64,000 nucleotides of DNA. Origin: a virus. How positions within the stretch are numbered: the first letter of the stretch is position 1; each line of letters starts with the position of its first letter. Position numbers and translations under genes: made by a program. Below, piece after piece: positions 1-7,965 of the stretch. The notes beneath the pieces were generated by a model. It was not told the origin of the DNA. It worked only from the letters and a program-made list of their open reading frames with translations, and did no database searches. Location of the stretch: IMG/VR virus record IMGVR_UViG_3300035701_000008, positions 49,587 to 113,586 of that record. One strand, written 5' to 3'.

Positions 1-440
1 TATTTAGTTAATAAATGGTTACGTCTTTTATTCACCTCTTCATATCTATACATATCATTTTCTACATTGCTATGTTCAAGAAGGGACAATAATACGATAT
101 TTTCTTCATCTAAACAAGCTTCTGGATATTTTTCTTTTGGAAGAATATGATGGAAGTATGTAGACATAGCTTCACTACCAAGATAAACATCACTCACTTC
201 TGACCTATGTGGTCTTTTGTTCCATACAGATAGAAAGAACTGCCTCATTTCCAAAAACTTACTAGGAGATTTGTCCAGTTTTTTCGATAATAAACTGGAC
301 TTTTGTATGGTTTTCCCACCACTAATCCCCTTTTTAGAGGTTAATGATGGGTTTACCCTACTTTGTTGCAATACTTTTCTAGGTTTATGCTGAAAGCAAT
401 ATTCTCCATCAGAATTCTTTCCACATGTTTTACACTTCAT
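1..440 (-). CDS. NinG-like HNH endonuclease, 3' end cut by window edge
   Basis: Reading leftward from ATG at 440, 146 residues are visible before the window edge. The N-terminus has a small zinc motif (CKTCGKNSDGEYCFQH, residues 3-18). A basic middle follows, then YFHHILPKEKYPE (95-107) and NIVLL (114-118). That last combination is the signature of phage NinG/Rap-like HNH-fold proteins, in which HH is the catalytic pair. Such proteins act on branched DNA in recombination; this role is inferred. The expected final zinc pair of the HNH fold would lie at or beyond the edge and cannot be checked. The ATG overlaps the TAA of the upstream gene (TAATG), so translation is probably coupled. Confidence 0.6.
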   Translation of the reverse strand, partial: MKCKTCGKNSDGEYCFQHKPRKVLQQSRVNPSLTSKKGISGGKTIQKSSLLSKKLDKSPSKFLEMRQFFLSVWNKRPHRSEVSDVYLGSEAMSTYFHHILPKEKYPEACLDEENIVLLSLLEHSNVENDMYRYEEVNKRRNHLLTK

Positions 441-769
441 TACTTATCTGTAAAGTTTTTATTTAAATCATGTGATGATGGTCTTGGACCTAGTGGATCT
501 GTAAAGCTACGATCAAATGGTTGTACACTAGATATAGGAATCTTACATTCAATTGGACCACCAAATGGAAAACTATTATATGGTGGTGTACAATCACAAC
601 TCTTATTCCATGGAGCATTTATCTTTTTACATCTAGGACATTCCCAAGCAAGTGAAGTTTCTTTAGGACATGTGCACATTTTTGGTGGTATTGTACTGTT
701 CCAACTAAATGGCATAATTTTATATCCTTGGCACTTAGTGCACATCTGAGGATGATCAAAACTAAGCAT
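440..769 (-). CDS. Zinc-finger protein with RanBP2-like knuckle
   Basis: 109 residues, rich in Cys, Pro and Trp. An N-terminal CTKC pair and a later CTC are followed by WECPRCKKINAPWNKSCDC. This resembles the RanBP2-type finger (W-x-C-x2-C-x3-N-x6-C-x2-C), except that the last pair is C-x-C instead of C-x2-C. Zinc binding is therefore likely but a standard RanBP2 fold is not assured. The C-terminal third is Pro/Ser rich and probably disordered. It overlaps the upstream MazG-like gene by 8 nt and its stop overlaps the next start. I do not recognise a function; a nucleic-acid- or protein-binding adaptor is possible. Confidence 0.6.
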   Translation of the reverse strand: MLSFDHPQMCTKCQGYKIMPFSWNSTIPPKMCTCPKETSLAWECPRCKKINAPWNKSCDCTPPYNSFPFGGPIECKIPISSVQPFDRSFTDPLGPRPSSHDLNKNFTDK

Positions 770-1070
770 TGTCTTTCACAAATTGACCGTTAATCATAAC
801 TCCTGTACGTTTAGCAATTACATTGTATGCACTATCTAAACATTCTGTCAAGCTCACTCCTTGCATTTCTGCTTGTATAATGATTGTAACTAGTATATCA
901 CCTAGAGCATCTACTATCTCTTCATCATCACCCATAGCAATAGCAACCATAAGTTCTGTACATTCTTCCATGGTCTTACCAGCTTGTGCTATTGGTGTTC
1001 CTTTTAGAAAGATTCCTTTCTGTTCTGCCCAAGCTATAACAAGAGCTTCTAATTCATTGTAACTTTTCAT
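762..1070 (-). CDS. MazG-type nucleotide pyrophosphohydrolase
   Basis: 102 residues, the size of a single all-alpha NTP-PPase (MazG) domain. The metal-binding signature is clear: EECTEL (residues 35-40), then EEIVDALGDILV (50-61), giving the ExxE...ExxD pattern that binds Mg. Family members hydrolyse (d)NTPs to (d)NMP and pyrophosphate. In phages they are thought to clean the nucleotide pool or lower host (p)ppGpp signalling; which applies here is unknown. It sits two genes downstream of another possible helical PPase-like protein and in the same unit as the recombinase. Confidence 0.8.
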   Translation of the reverse strand: MKSYNELEALVIAWAEQKGIFLKGTPIAQAGKTMEECTELMVAIAMGDDEEIVDALGDILVTIIIQAEMQGVSLTECLDSAYNVIAKRTGVMINGQFVKDNA

Positions 1071-1071
1071 A

Positions 1072-1266
1072 TTATTTTTTATTAATTATATTATTAAGCC
1101 TTTCAAACATATCTAAATTATCATTTAAAATAGGTTTAACTTCTTCTATTTCTACAGCATTTTTAATATGTTCTCTAACTTTTACTTTAGCTTGAGTTAT
1201 ATTTTCAGCTTCTACCTTATACTTAAAAGTATTATTTTTAAGTTTACAATTAAAGTTATATATCAT
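1072..1266 (-). CDS. Small hypothetical protein
   Basis: 64 residues, Lys/Asn/Glu rich. The first half looks like a short beta unit (MIYNFNCKLKN...FKYKVEAEN) followed by a helix (TQAKVKVREHIKNAV). Not recognised. It is tightly packed between the MazG-type gene and another small gene, so it is expressed with the recombinase unit. Confidence 0.55.
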   Translation of the reverse strand: MIYNFNCKLKNNTFKYKVEAENITQAKVKVREHIKNAVEIEEVKPILNDNLDMFERLNNIINKK

Positions 1267-1269
1267 AAT

Positions 1270-1458
1270 TTATTTTTCTAATTCTATTATACATCTTTTT
1301 AAATAATTAGCCATGTCTAAACATTCTTCATATGAATGTTGTAACCAATCTTTAAGATCTAAATCAGTTCTTTCAAGTGTAGTATTATATTTCTTAATAC
1401 CCACTTGAGATCTCTGTAATAGATCAGCTCTTACTGCTTCAACTATTTTATCTTCCAT
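1270..1458 (-). CDS. Small helical protein, possibly MazG-like
   Basis: 62 residues. The pattern RSQVGIKKYNTTLER, then LKDWLQHSYEECLDMANYLKR, recurs in many small phage proteins of the all-alpha pyrophosphohydrolase type, where an EE...D helix follows a 'KYG-TL' strand. Only one helical hairpin is present, so it would have to act as an oligomer or may not be catalytic. Its ATG overlaps the recA-like stop (TAATG, position 1458). The assignment rests on recall of the pattern, not on a search. Confidence 0.5.
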   Translation of the reverse strand: MEDKIVEAVRADLLQRSQVGIKKYNTTLERTDLDLKDWLQHSYEECLDMANYLKRCIIELEK

Positions 1459-2531
1459 TATATTTCATCAAATAAGTTAGTTGGTTCTGGAACTACTGCA
1501 TCTTCTTCTACTTCCACTTCTTCTATAGGAAGATCAGTTTGATTGATTGCATTTACAATCTTTTCTTTTAACTCATCATAGAACTCTGGATTATCAAGTA
1601 CAAGCTGTTTGAATTCTTCAAGATCATACTTAGTTCCATCTACAGTCATAGTTTTACCATACTTACGTCCTAGTTCAAACTCATTAAGAAGACTCATCAT
1701 CTCATCTAGTTTGTCTATACCTAAACCATACACTATTTCAAACTCTGATTTTCTATATGGAGGAGACATTTTGTTCTTGATAGCTTTTAGCTTAGTGATA
1801 TTACCATAAGTTACATCACCATCTTTAGCTAAACTTCTACTCACCTCAATACGAACATCACTATAGAACTTAAGAGCATGTCCTCCTTGTGTTGTTGTAG
1901 GATTTCCAAACATAACACCAATCTTCTCTCTATACTGACTAATCACTATTACACATACATTATGCTGTGATAGAGCCCCTTTTAGCTTTGGATAAGCATT
2001 ACTGTTCAATAAAGCTTTTCTACCTATTGTACTATCCCCTACATCACCATCAAGCATCTTCTTAGGAATGAGCGATGAATCACTATCTATGATTACAAGA
2101 TCAATCTCTCCTGTATTAATCATTTCCATAGCAATGTTAAATCCTTCCTCACCACAAGATGGTTGAGAGATTAACATTTTAGTAGTGTCTACACCTAACT
2201 TCTTGAAATAGGATTTATCAACAGCGTGCTCACCATCTATATATAGAACAGTTCCACCTTTCTTTTGACATTCAGCTGCAGCATGTCCACATATTGTAGA
2301 TTTACCTGTGCCCTCCCAGCCCATAAGTTCATAGAGTTTCCCCTTTACAAATCCTCCTACACCAAGAGTGATATGATCAAACCCAATACTTCCTGTACTG
2401 ATTACATCATAATCTCCTCCTGCTTTAGAATCTAATGCTAATATTGAACCAACACCATAAGTCTTGTTCAATTTGTCCATTGCTTCTTGAAACTTGCTAT
2501 TAGTTTCTTTTGCCACTGCTTTCTTTGCCAT
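1458..2531 (-). CDS. RecA/UvsX-like recombinase
   Basis: 357 residues, about the length of bacterial RecA. Walker A is GWEGTGKST (71-79). The conserved EHAVD (101-105) supplies the catalytic Glu, and Walker B is DLVIIDSDSS (144-153). The next stretch (LDGDVGDSTIGRKALL) and VIVISQYREKIGVMFGNP match the RecA L1/L2 DNA-binding region, and the C-terminus is acidic (EEVEVEEDAV). It should form filaments on ssDNA and drive strand exchange for phage recombination and recombination-dependent replication. It has its own promoter 22 nt upstream and is the first gene of the leftmost unit. Confidence 0.93.
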   Translation of the reverse strand: MAKKAVAKETNSKFQEAMDKLNKTYGVGSILALDSKAGGDYDVISTGSIGFDHITLGVGGFVKGKLYELMGWEGTGKSTICGHAAAECQKKGGTVLYIDGEHAVDKSYFKKLGVDTTKMLISQPSCGEEGFNIAMEMINTGEIDLVIIDSDSSLIPKKMLDGDVGDSTIGRKALLNSNAYPKLKGALSQHNVCVIVISQYREKIGVMFGNPTTTQGGHALKFYSDVRIEVSRSLAKDGDVTYGNITKLKAIKNKMSPPYRKSEFEIVYGLGIDKLDEMMSLLNEFELGRKYGKTMTVDGTKYDLEEFKQLVLDNPEFYDELKEKIVNAINQTDLPIEEVEVEEDAVVPEPTNLFDEI

Positions 2532-2552
2532 TATTTAATTGTTTTAATTGTT

Positions 2553-2583
2553 TAAAGATACTAAATTTTTGTTTAATTGTCAA
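2553..2583 (-). promoter_or_regulatory. Bacteroidota-type promoter for the recombinase unit
   Basis: Reading the minus strand: TTG (start of TTGACA), a 20-nt spacer, then TATCTTTA, 22 nt before the recA-like ATG. This matches the Bacteroidota sigma consensus (TTTG / TAnnTTTG, spacer 19-21), with A for G at the last position. A near-identical arrangement occurs at 16,823-16,853. A 12-base inverted repeat nearby (TGTCAAGTTTATG... / ...CATAAACTTGACA) overlaps the -33 element and could be an operator. Confidence 0.7.
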
Positions 2584-2704
2584 GTTTTATGTGTCATAAA
2601 CTTGACAAAATGTTGTCTAATTGTGTATTATATAACACTTTATACTTATTGTTGGTGAATAACACTTATGTTCTGTTTGTTTTGGTGAAAAACACTTTGA
2701 GGGT

Positions 2705-2730
2705 AAAAAAGCCCCAGATTTCTCTAGGGC
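2705..2730 (-). terminator. Intrinsic terminator
   Basis: On the minus strand GCCCTAGA-GAAA-TCTGGGGC followed by six Ts. It ends the upstream unit (2765-7946) before the recombinase promoter. Confidence 0.8.
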
Positions 2731-2764
2731 CTTCCCAACAATTAAAAAACAGAAACAGAACTCT

Positions 2765-2941
2765 TTACTCACTTGTTCTAAGTGTTGTATTTCCTTTCTC
2801 ACGTTTATCAAATGGACAATGTCTACAATTATTATTACAACATTGTTTCTTTGTCTTTAATAGATACTCTTTAGTGAAATGGACTCTTCCATCTTCTAAA
2901 TAATAATCTACATGTTCTACAAAATCTTTTCCATCACTCAT
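2765..2941 (-). CDS. DUF5522-like small zinc protein
   Basis: 58 residues. The pattern YYLEDGRVHFTKEYLL followed by CCNNNCRHCPF matches DUF5522, a small Cys-rich family common in Bacteroidota genomes with consensus 'CCGNGCRHCPY'. Four Cys plus His make a plausible metal site. Its start overlaps the upstream stop by 8 nt, and it is the last gene before the terminator at 2705-2730. The function of the family is unknown. Its presence supports a Bacteroidota host. Confidence 0.7.
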   Translation of the reverse strand: MSDGKDFVEHVDYYLEDGRVHFTKEYLLKTKKQCCNNNCRHCPFDKREKGNTTLRTSE

Positions 2942-3218
2942 CTCTATTCATTTTAGATTCATAAATGTAATATGTAATAATAGTTGGTTTAGCTCTAGAT
3001 TTTTCTATAGCTTTTTCATAGAACAATTCAACCATTCCTTTTCTTTCTCTAAGTTTGTCTACTTGAAAACTACTATATAAACCAAGTTTATTACCATTTG
3101 TTTTAACTTTTTTTATTTTTGAATTTGTTAATTTACTTCTTGCAGCTTCTTTAGTTATATTAAACATTTCTGCAATTTGTTCAACAGTGTAAAAAGTGTC
3201 TTTTTCAAATTTTGCCAT
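2934..3218 (-). CDS. Small helix-turn-helix DNA-binding protein
   Basis: 94 residues. Residues 9-40 (TFYTVEQIAEMF, then NITKEAARSKL) form a MerR/excisionase-like winged-helix start, and the KLGLYSSFQVDKLRERKG segment would be the wing and second helix. The basic mid-section fits DNA binding. It probably regulates phage promoters; the target is unknown. It overlaps its neighbours on both sides (14 nt and 8 nt). Confidence 0.6.
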   Translation of the reverse strand: MAKFEKDTFYTVEQIAEMFNITKEAARSKLTNSKIKKVKTNGNKLGLYSSFQVDKLRERKGMVELFYEKAIEKSRAKPTIITYYIYESKMNRDE

Positions 3219-3444
3219 TATTATACTGTTTTATAAGTTCTCTTTCATCCTCAAATGCATATCTGTATTTGACATCTTTGTATTCTTCCATTATAAAAGG
3301 ATTCTGTAGCTTTCTCCAGAAGTTCTTATCATCTTTTGTTTCTACAGCAAGAATGATGTGACTATCGTTATATCCACAAACATATCCTTTATATTTTGGA
3401 TGTACAACTAACATGTTTTTAAACTGGTTGAATACTTTTTCCAT
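3205..3444 (-). CDS. Hypothetical protein
   Basis: 79 residues. GYVCGYNDSHIILAVET suggests a small beta-barrel-like domain, followed by a charged helix. Not recognised. It overlaps the next gene by 14 nt and the preceding one by 26 nt, in the compressed layout of this arm. Confidence 0.5.
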   Translation of the reverse strand: MEKVFNQFKNMLVVHPKYKGYVCGYNDSHIILAVETKDDKNFWRKLQNPFIMEEYKDVKYRYAFEDERELIKQYNNGKI

Positions 3445-3757
3445 CTTTGTCTAAGTTAAGACTAGCAAGTCTATTTTCTAATTCATATTCCACCTTTAGA
3501 ATGAAGTTGATTTTCTCTTCAAGCTCTTGATCAATAATCCTACCTACAAAAGGCATTAAGTCATAAAGATTTGTATACACTCTAGCCATTCCATATTTGG
3601 TTTTTATTTGACTAAATTGAAATCCTGGAATCTTTATAAGATCATTGAATATCTGATCTACATATGCAAGTACAGAAGGTTCATGAATGTCCATTCCATA
3701 ATGGTCTTCTTCAATATACTGTTTATACTTCTCGTTAAATTCTTCTGTTGTTCTCAT
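3419..3757 (-). CDS. Hypothetical protein
   Basis: I choose ATG at 3757 (MRTTEEFNEKYKQYIEE...), giving 112 residues. A longer frame begins with TTG at 3781, but that lies inside a promoter -7 element and a dyad, so it would be at or upstream of the RNA start. The protein is mostly helical by composition (EELEEKINFILKVEYELENRLASL). No known domain recognised. Confidence 0.6.
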   Translation of the reverse strand: MRTTEEFNEKYKQYIEEDHYGMDIHEPSVLAYVDQIFNDLIKIPGFQFSQIKTKYGMARVYTNLYDLMPFVGRIIDQELEEKINFILKVEYELENRLASLNLDKDGKSIQPV

Positions 3758-3772
3758 GTTTTTTAAATTATA

Positions 3773-3797
3773 GGGAGACAAATATACATCATCTCCC
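3773..3797. promoter_or_regulatory. Dyad overlapping a minus-strand promoter
   Basis: GGGAGA (3773-3778) and TCTCCC (3792-3797) are perfect 6-bp inverted arms around the minus-strand -7 element TATATTTG (3779-3786). The start codon at 3757 lies 22 nt downstream. This has the geometry of a repressor site on a promoter. No good -33 TTTG is seen, which would fit an activated or weak promoter. Confidence 0.5.
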
Positions 3798-3806
3798 TGA
3801 TTATTC

Positions 3807-4100
3807 CTAATTAATTTTCATCCATTTACCATTCCACACTGATTTTTCATCAAGTATCCATTCTCCTTTACATCCTCTAAGATTAACTGGAAAAGGTCTT
3901 AATCTTTCAGCTGTAGTTCTAGACCATCCATAGTTACCATCACTTATATATAGGCCATCATCTTCTTGTTTAGCAATAGCTCTACCATGTAAGTACATAG
4001 TTATTACACCATCATTGAATCTAACTTCTGTATTTCTACATTTGAATCTTTTTCTGGCATTAAATGCATCATGTGCATCACTCGTTATCTGTCTCATCAA
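3807..4100 (-). CDS. DUF8033-like crAss-phage protein
   Basis: 97 residues. The pattern ITSDAHDAFNARKRFKCRNTEV, then MYLHGRAIAK, then GWSRTTAERL resembles a conserved small domain of crAss-like phages (DUF8033 as I recall it; consensus 'ITSNAHNAF..NTEV...LHGN.IA...T.TTKERLN'). The function is unknown. The start lies within the previous gene (23-nt overlap). MMR at the start leaves two candidate Met codons. Confidence 0.55.
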   Translation of the reverse strand: MMRQITSDAHDAFNARKRFKCRNTEVRFNDGVITMYLHGRAIAKQEDDGLYISDGNYGWSRTTAERLRPFPVNLRGCKGEWILDEKSVWNGKWMKIN

Positions 4101-4512
4101 TAAGTTCTTTAGGTGTTAATTTATTTTCTAACATTTCAAATGCAGCTTCTACAGCAAATAGCTCTGCTTCTTTTCTTGTAGAATATGGAGTAGATGGTGT
4201 ATCATCTAAACTTTCTAATGTATCTATTCCTATTAAAAATTTCATTTTAGGAACATGAGGTTCTATTACAGAATGTATAGGAACAATATGTACATATAAT
4301 CCATTCTCATCAAATACATCTAATAACATTCTAGGATTAACATCAATCAATGTTCCTATCTTATCATCATCTACACCTTGCTCAAGCATAAAATCTTTAA
4401 ATTCACTTGGCACTGATTCATCTTTAAATGAGTTAATCATTTCTTTTAGAAACCAATCTTTAACCACCTTTCCTGCTAGTGGATACTTCTCTATTAATTC
4501 AAGTCCTTTCAT
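4078..4512 (-). CDS. Hypothetical protein
   Basis: 144 residues, acidic (net negative C-terminus ELIDETDNE). Contains PSTPYSTRKEAELFAVEAAFEMLENK near the C-terminus, a helix often seen in small phage proteins. No known family recognised. ATGA overlap with the upstream 68-residue gene. Confidence 0.55.
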   Translation of the reverse strand: MKGLELIEKYPLAGKVVKDWFLKEMINSFKDESVPSEFKDFMLEQGVDDDKIGTLIDVNPRMLLDVFDENGLYVHIVPIHSVIEPHVPKMKFLIGIDTLESLDDTPSTPYSTRKEAELFAVEAAFEMLENKLTPKELIDETDNE

Positions 4513-4715
4513 GAGTTTACTTCTTTAAGTTTTACTAATTCTTTATGTTTATTCATCCACCAATCTCTCTCATAATCAAATTCATTAAGAGCATCTGTAT
4601 TCTTAGCAGCATTATATCTAATATCATACAATGCAGATATTACATCTGTAACTGCTGCCATTCTATCATCACCAAATTCAGCTACTAGCTTTTGGTATAT
4701 TTCTTCGTTATACAT
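4509..4715 (-). CDS. Hypothetical helical protein
   Basis: 68 residues, predicted all-helical (IYQKLVAEFGDDRMAAVTDVISALYDIRYN...). Not recognised. It overlaps the upstream gene by 8 nt and the downstream one through ATGA. Confidence 0.5.
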   Translation of the reverse strand: MYNEEIYQKLVAEFGDDRMAAVTDVISALYDIRYNAAKNTDALNEFDYERDWWMNKHKELVKLKEVNS

Positions 4716-5271
4716 TTTCTTTTATTTTATCAATTTGTAATATTTCATTTGATTCATCGAATCCTTCCCACACCTCAAAATCATCACCAATAGTTATCTT
4801 AAGATCTATTCCAAGCTTTTCTTCCCAGAATTCTATAAGATCTTCTGATTTCTTGAAGATTCTGTATTGCAAAGATATCTCATCTTTGTTCAATCCATTC
4901 TTAACAATCTTAATCACCTTTGGAAACATCTTTTGAAAGTCTTCAGATGTCTTAGAATATTTACCCTGTTTGATTAGTTGAAAATCATTCTTAAATCTTT
5001 CATTAAGCTGATACACCACTACAACAAATCCATCTTCATAATCATAGTCTTCTATAATAGTTTTAGTTCTTTCGTATTCACTATCAAGAAACTCTCTAAA
5101 CTTATCAAGATCTTTAGGTTTGAATAATAGATAAATCGATCCTGCATATTGATCTTCTCTTCTATCATCCTTAATATATGCATTGATAAATCCATTAGCT
5201 CTAAGAGCATCTTTAGGCACCTTAATAGTGGGCACCATAAAGATACTAGTTAAATTCTTTCTAATCTCCAT
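4708..5271 (-). CDS. Conserved-looking hypothetical protein
   Basis: 187 residues, alternating strands and helices, acidic C-terminal half. SIYLLFKPKDLDKFREFLDSEY and DGFVVVVYQLNERFKNDFQLIKQGKYS look like well-packed globular core segments. Directly downstream of the PD-(D/E)XK nuclease gene, with a 3-nt gap. A partner role is possible but is only inferred from adjacency. Confidence 0.55.
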   Translation of the reverse strand: MEIRKNLTSIFMVPTIKVPKDALRANGFINAYIKDDRREDQYAGSIYLLFKPKDLDKFREFLDSEYERTKTIIEDYDYEDGFVVVVYQLNERFKNDFQLIKQGKYSKTSEDFQKMFPKVIKIVKNGLNKDEISLQYRIFKKSEDLIEFWEEKLGIDLKITIGDDFEVWEGFDESNEILQIDKIKENV

Positions 5272-5274
5272 AGG

Positions 5275-6327
5275 TTATCCCTTAATGTTTACAATTCCAT
5301 TAGATAAATAGTTTTTGTGGCTAATATTCCACGTGTTTGTTTCTCTACACCAAGTAAGAGCAGCAATTAATTCTTGTACACCAGGATAAGTTCTTCCTTT
5401 GTGTACAAATCCTTCATATGCATCATTCATATCAGATGTATCAAGAGTGTAAATTAATGGCTGATAATAGTTAGTGCTGTCACATACAATGAATTGTAAG
5501 AAATTCACTGTATATCCATAATATTCACTCTCTGGATCATTTGCTATGTGTAACATTGCATGATAATATAAGTACGCTTGGATGTACGCTCTCCTGTACA
5601 AGTAATATTCTTCATAGAAGTTTTCTACACTCCATGTACATTTAAGATCGTATGGTTGGATTGTTCTTTCTTTGTGATCAATCACCACTTTATCAAGCAT
5701 ACTCTTAAACTTATGGCCATCTATTGTATATCCCTCCACTTGCATCTGATCTTTGACTTCATATCTAGAGCTGTTTAGAAGATTAACAATTGGTGCTGTT
5801 GTAGTGTTGATTCTAAGTTGTTCTACAATCTTCTCAGCAATAGATATCTCTGTAGTGTTAACCACTGTCAGATTCTTAGTTCTCACCTGTCTTATTTCAT
5901 TGTAATATATCTCAGCATCACTTCCTACAAACTTAGTTATTACAGCTTCATATTTGATTTTGAATCCAGAATCTCTATATGCAGCTTCTAACAATTCATT
6001 CATAGGTGTTACCACTACACCAGATTCATCTGTAGCATCTCTTGTATGTCTATACAATGCTTCAACAAAATCTAACATAAGTCCTGTTGGTGTAGAAGCA
6101 CAAGATGACATATAGAACTTCTCATCAAATAAATGAGGTTCCATAAGTAGGGTTTCAACTATTCTACCCATATTAGCCGCAGCATTATCTTTATCTTCCA
6201 CCTTCTCTCCAAGGAAGTATTTCTTGTAATACTTCTTTCTATCTTGTGAGAAATCTTTTAATGAACTAGAGCTGTCCATTGTCACTGCTCTGTATTGAGC
6301 TTCTGTTTTTGTTGTTCCTGTTATCAT
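5275..6327 (-). CDS. PD-(D/E)XK-superfamily nuclease (RecE/Cas4-like)
   Basis: 350 residues. N-terminal LKDFSQDRKKYYKKYFLGE and AANMGRIVETLLMEP (around 49-63) match the front of RecE/exonuclease VIII-type enzymes. The catalytic strand is KSMLDKVVIDHKERTIQPYDLKCT: Asp in LDK, then DLK in place of the usual ExK. C-terminal YRRAYIQAYLYYHAM matches the QxxxY helix. It probably resects dsDNA for the phage recombinase; the D-x-K variant is within the superfamily's known range. Confidence 0.75.
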   Translation of the reverse strand: MITGTTKTEAQYRAVTMDSSSSLKDFSQDRKKYYKKYFLGEKVEDKDNAAANMGRIVETLLMEPHLFDEKFYMSSCASTPTGLMLDFVEALYRHTRDATDESGVVVTPMNELLEAAYRDSGFKIKYEAVITKFVGSDAEIYYNEIRQVRTKNLTVVNTTEISIAEKIVEQLRINTTTAPIVNLLNSSRYEVKDQMQVEGYTIDGHKFKSMLDKVVIDHKERTIQPYDLKCTWSVENFYEEYYLYRRAYIQAYLYYHAMLHIANDPESEYYGYTVNFLQFIVCDSTNYYQPLIYTLDTSDMNDAYEGFVHKGRTYPGVQELIAALTWCRETNTWNISHKNYLSNGIVNIKG

Positions 6328-6329
6328 AA

Positions 6330-6497
6330 TTATTTGTATATTAATATTGCACTGTATAGTGATAAAGATCCTTTTGGATCTTCTGTAGCTACTAAAGACA
6401 TTGATAATACTGTTTTAACTATTTTATCGTCTATTAGTTTTTGTAACTCTCTATTTATTACAAATAGATGTTCGTTTTCCCATGTCCATGTATTCAT
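6330..6497 (-). CDS. Small hypothetical protein
   Basis: 55 residues. WENEHLFVINRELQKLIDDKIVKTVLSMSLVATED is an amphipathic helix pair. It starts in an ATGA overlap with the upstream gene and ends 2 nt before the nuclease start, so spacing strongly supports it. Not recognised. Confidence 0.6.
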   Translation of the reverse strand: MNTWTWENEHLFVINRELQKLIDDKIVKTVLSMSLVATEDPKGSLSLYSAILIYK

Positions 6498-6724
6498 AAT
6501 GTTTGTTTAAATGCTTCTATAATTTGTGGGTAAAGAGCTCTTACCTCCCTTGGTACTCTAGCAAAAAACCATCTCACCTCTAGTTCATATTCTTCTCCTC
6601 CACTAGATAATCCTTGTGGATGTATTAACCAGAAATAATGGTATTTACCTTCATGCTCTACATGTCCTTCATGCCACACCTCATTGAATGATGGTGTTTT
6701 GTTAATTGTAATTGCGTTAGTCAT
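6494..6724 (-). CDS. Small hypothetical protein
   Basis: 76 residues, rich in aromatic residues and His (WHEGHVEHEGKYHYFWLIHP), then WFFARVPREVRALYPQIIEAFKQ. Compact beta plus helix. Not recognised. Overlaps the upstream DUF7695-like gene by 8 nt. Confidence 0.55.
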   Translation of the reverse strand: MTNAITINKTPSFNEVWHEGHVEHEGKYHYFWLIHPQGLSSGGEEYELEVRWFFARVPREVRALYPQIIEAFKQTL

Positions 6725-7130
6725 TTGTTGTTATTTTATTTACGAAACGATATAATAATTCAGTTAACATAATATCTTCCATCCATGGAGCAATATTACC
6801 TTTCATAGCCTTAATAATATTATTAAGGTGATCATTTGACATATCAGCTATAGATTTATATGATAACTCTTGTTTACCATCTTTACCTCTATTGCCCCAA
6901 TGTGCAGCACTTCTATTGATCTGATGATCTTCTGATAGATATACAGTAGGACTAAGATCAACTAAATCTAGATCTTTACCTCCATAGCGTTGATAATTTG
7001 TTCCACCATCTACCATTGTAACATTCTCACAACTACAAGTTTTATAATCATGTCCATGATAGGAAGTTAACACTTCTCCGCATTCTTTACATTGCACTCT
7101 ATTGAGTATTATTTGTTCTAGTCCATTCAT
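6717..7130 (-). CDS. DUF7695-like zinc-ribbon protein
   Basis: 137 residues. CKECGEVLTSYHGHDYKTC (14-32) followed by ENVTMVDGGTNYQRYGG is the consensus of a small domain common in phages and bacteria (DUF7695 as recalled), with a four-Cys/His metal site. The C-terminal part (SIADMSNDHLNNIIKAM...MLTELLYR) is a helical 'MxNxHLxNI' unit frequently fused to it. Molecular role unknown. Confidence 0.6.
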   Translation of the reverse strand: MNGLEQIILNRVQCKECGEVLTSYHGHDYKTCSCENVTMVDGGTNYQRYGGKDLDLVDLSPTVYLSEDHQINRSAAHWGNRGKDGKQELSYKSIADMSNDHLNNIIKAMKGNIAPWMEDIMLTELLYRFVNKITTND

Positions 7131-7137
7131 AATTTAA

Positions 7138-7560
7138 TTATCTATCACATTCAACAAATGATTCTGGGTACTCTTTTAATGCTTCTAGATATCTTTCTAT
7201 CCAAGGTATAAAATGTTTATACATTCCCCAACCATTTGGGCTATTAAACTTTTCATAATGTTCTGGTCTAGCTTTCATATCTTCTAATCCTTTTTCTATA
7301 ATAGAAATTATTTCATTTGCTTTTACAGGATTAGCTTCTTCATACTTATACTCAGCATCATAATCATCTTCAGGAATATTATATCCTTCTTTTAATCTAT
7401 GTGGTCTCCATAGAGCCTCATATATACCTGCTTCATCAGCCATATCTCCAAGATTATGTGTAATGTTTGCACTATACACTTCTTCTCTTCTTGGTTCAAA
7501 TATTACACCACCATCATAACTGACATGGTAATCTCTATATAATGTTACGTCTAAACTCAT
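7138..7560 (-). CDS. Conserved phage protein of unknown function
   Basis: 140 residues. NITHNLGDMADEAGIYEALWRP followed by a helical middle and NGWGMYKHFIPWIERYLEALKEYPES is a widespread small phage protein pattern; a biochemical role has not, to my knowledge, been shown. It is ATGA-coupled to the HNH gene upstream. The family's wide spread across phages suggests a general replication or DNA-related function, which is inference. Confidence 0.6.
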   Translation of the reverse strand: MSLDVTLYRDYHVSYDGGVIFEPRREEVYSANITHNLGDMADEAGIYEALWRPHRLKEGYNIPEDDYDAEYKYEEANPVKANEIISIIEKGLEDMKARPEHYEKFNSPNGWGMYKHFIPWIERYLEALKEYPESFVECDR

Positions 7561-7946
7561 ATTGTTTTCTTTTTAGATTGTTTTTCTTTAAGCGTTTTCT
7601 TATCATGACATGTAGTACATAATACCTGTAGGTTATCTTGTTCACAGAACAGTCTCTCCACAAATAGTGGTAGGTCTTGTGCACAATTCAATGAACCTGC
7701 AGGTATAATGTGATCTACATTAATATTCTTTTCAGTAGTCCAAGTTTTGCACTTCTTACATTGGTATTCGTACTTTTGTCTTTTACTAGGTCCTTTGTAA
7801 TCTCTACGTGCATTTAACTTACACACTGATATAGGCTTCCACCATCTGCTCTTTTGTCTCAAAGCACTTCTTATGAAGCTCCAGAAGGCTGCCTCACTCA
7901 TTGTTCCACTACATCTTGTCTTTGGGACTAACACTCTCTTTGCCAT
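7557..7946 (-). CDS. HNH endonuclease
   Basis: 129 residues. The HNH core is in order: zinc Cys pair (CKKCKT, 62-67), VDHIIPAG catalytic His-containing strand, then DNLQVLCTTCHDKKT with Asn, second Cys pair and final His. The N-terminal SEAAFWSFIRSALRQKSRWW is typical of phage HNH proteins that nick DNA or work with terminases; some are homing enzymes. It is the first gene after the 7966-7992 operator/promoter. Confidence 0.85.
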   Translation of the reverse strand: MAKRVLVPKTRCSGTMSEAAFWSFIRSALRQKSRWWKPISVCKLNARRDYKGPSKRQKYEYQCKKCKTWTTEKNINVDHIIPAGSLNCAQDLPLFVERLFCEQDNLQVLCTTCHDKKTLKEKQSKKKTI

Positions 7947-7965
7947 ATTGTTATAATTAAGTTAT

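Noticed and set aside
363-749. 128-residue plus-strand frame
   Set aside because: Antisense to the zinc-finger and NinG-like genes; no family pattern; the whole arm is minus strand.
2617-2811. 64-residue minus-strand frame (MINVRKEIQHLEQ...)
   Set aside because: It runs across the terminator at 2705-2730 and overlaps the better supported DUF5522 gene.
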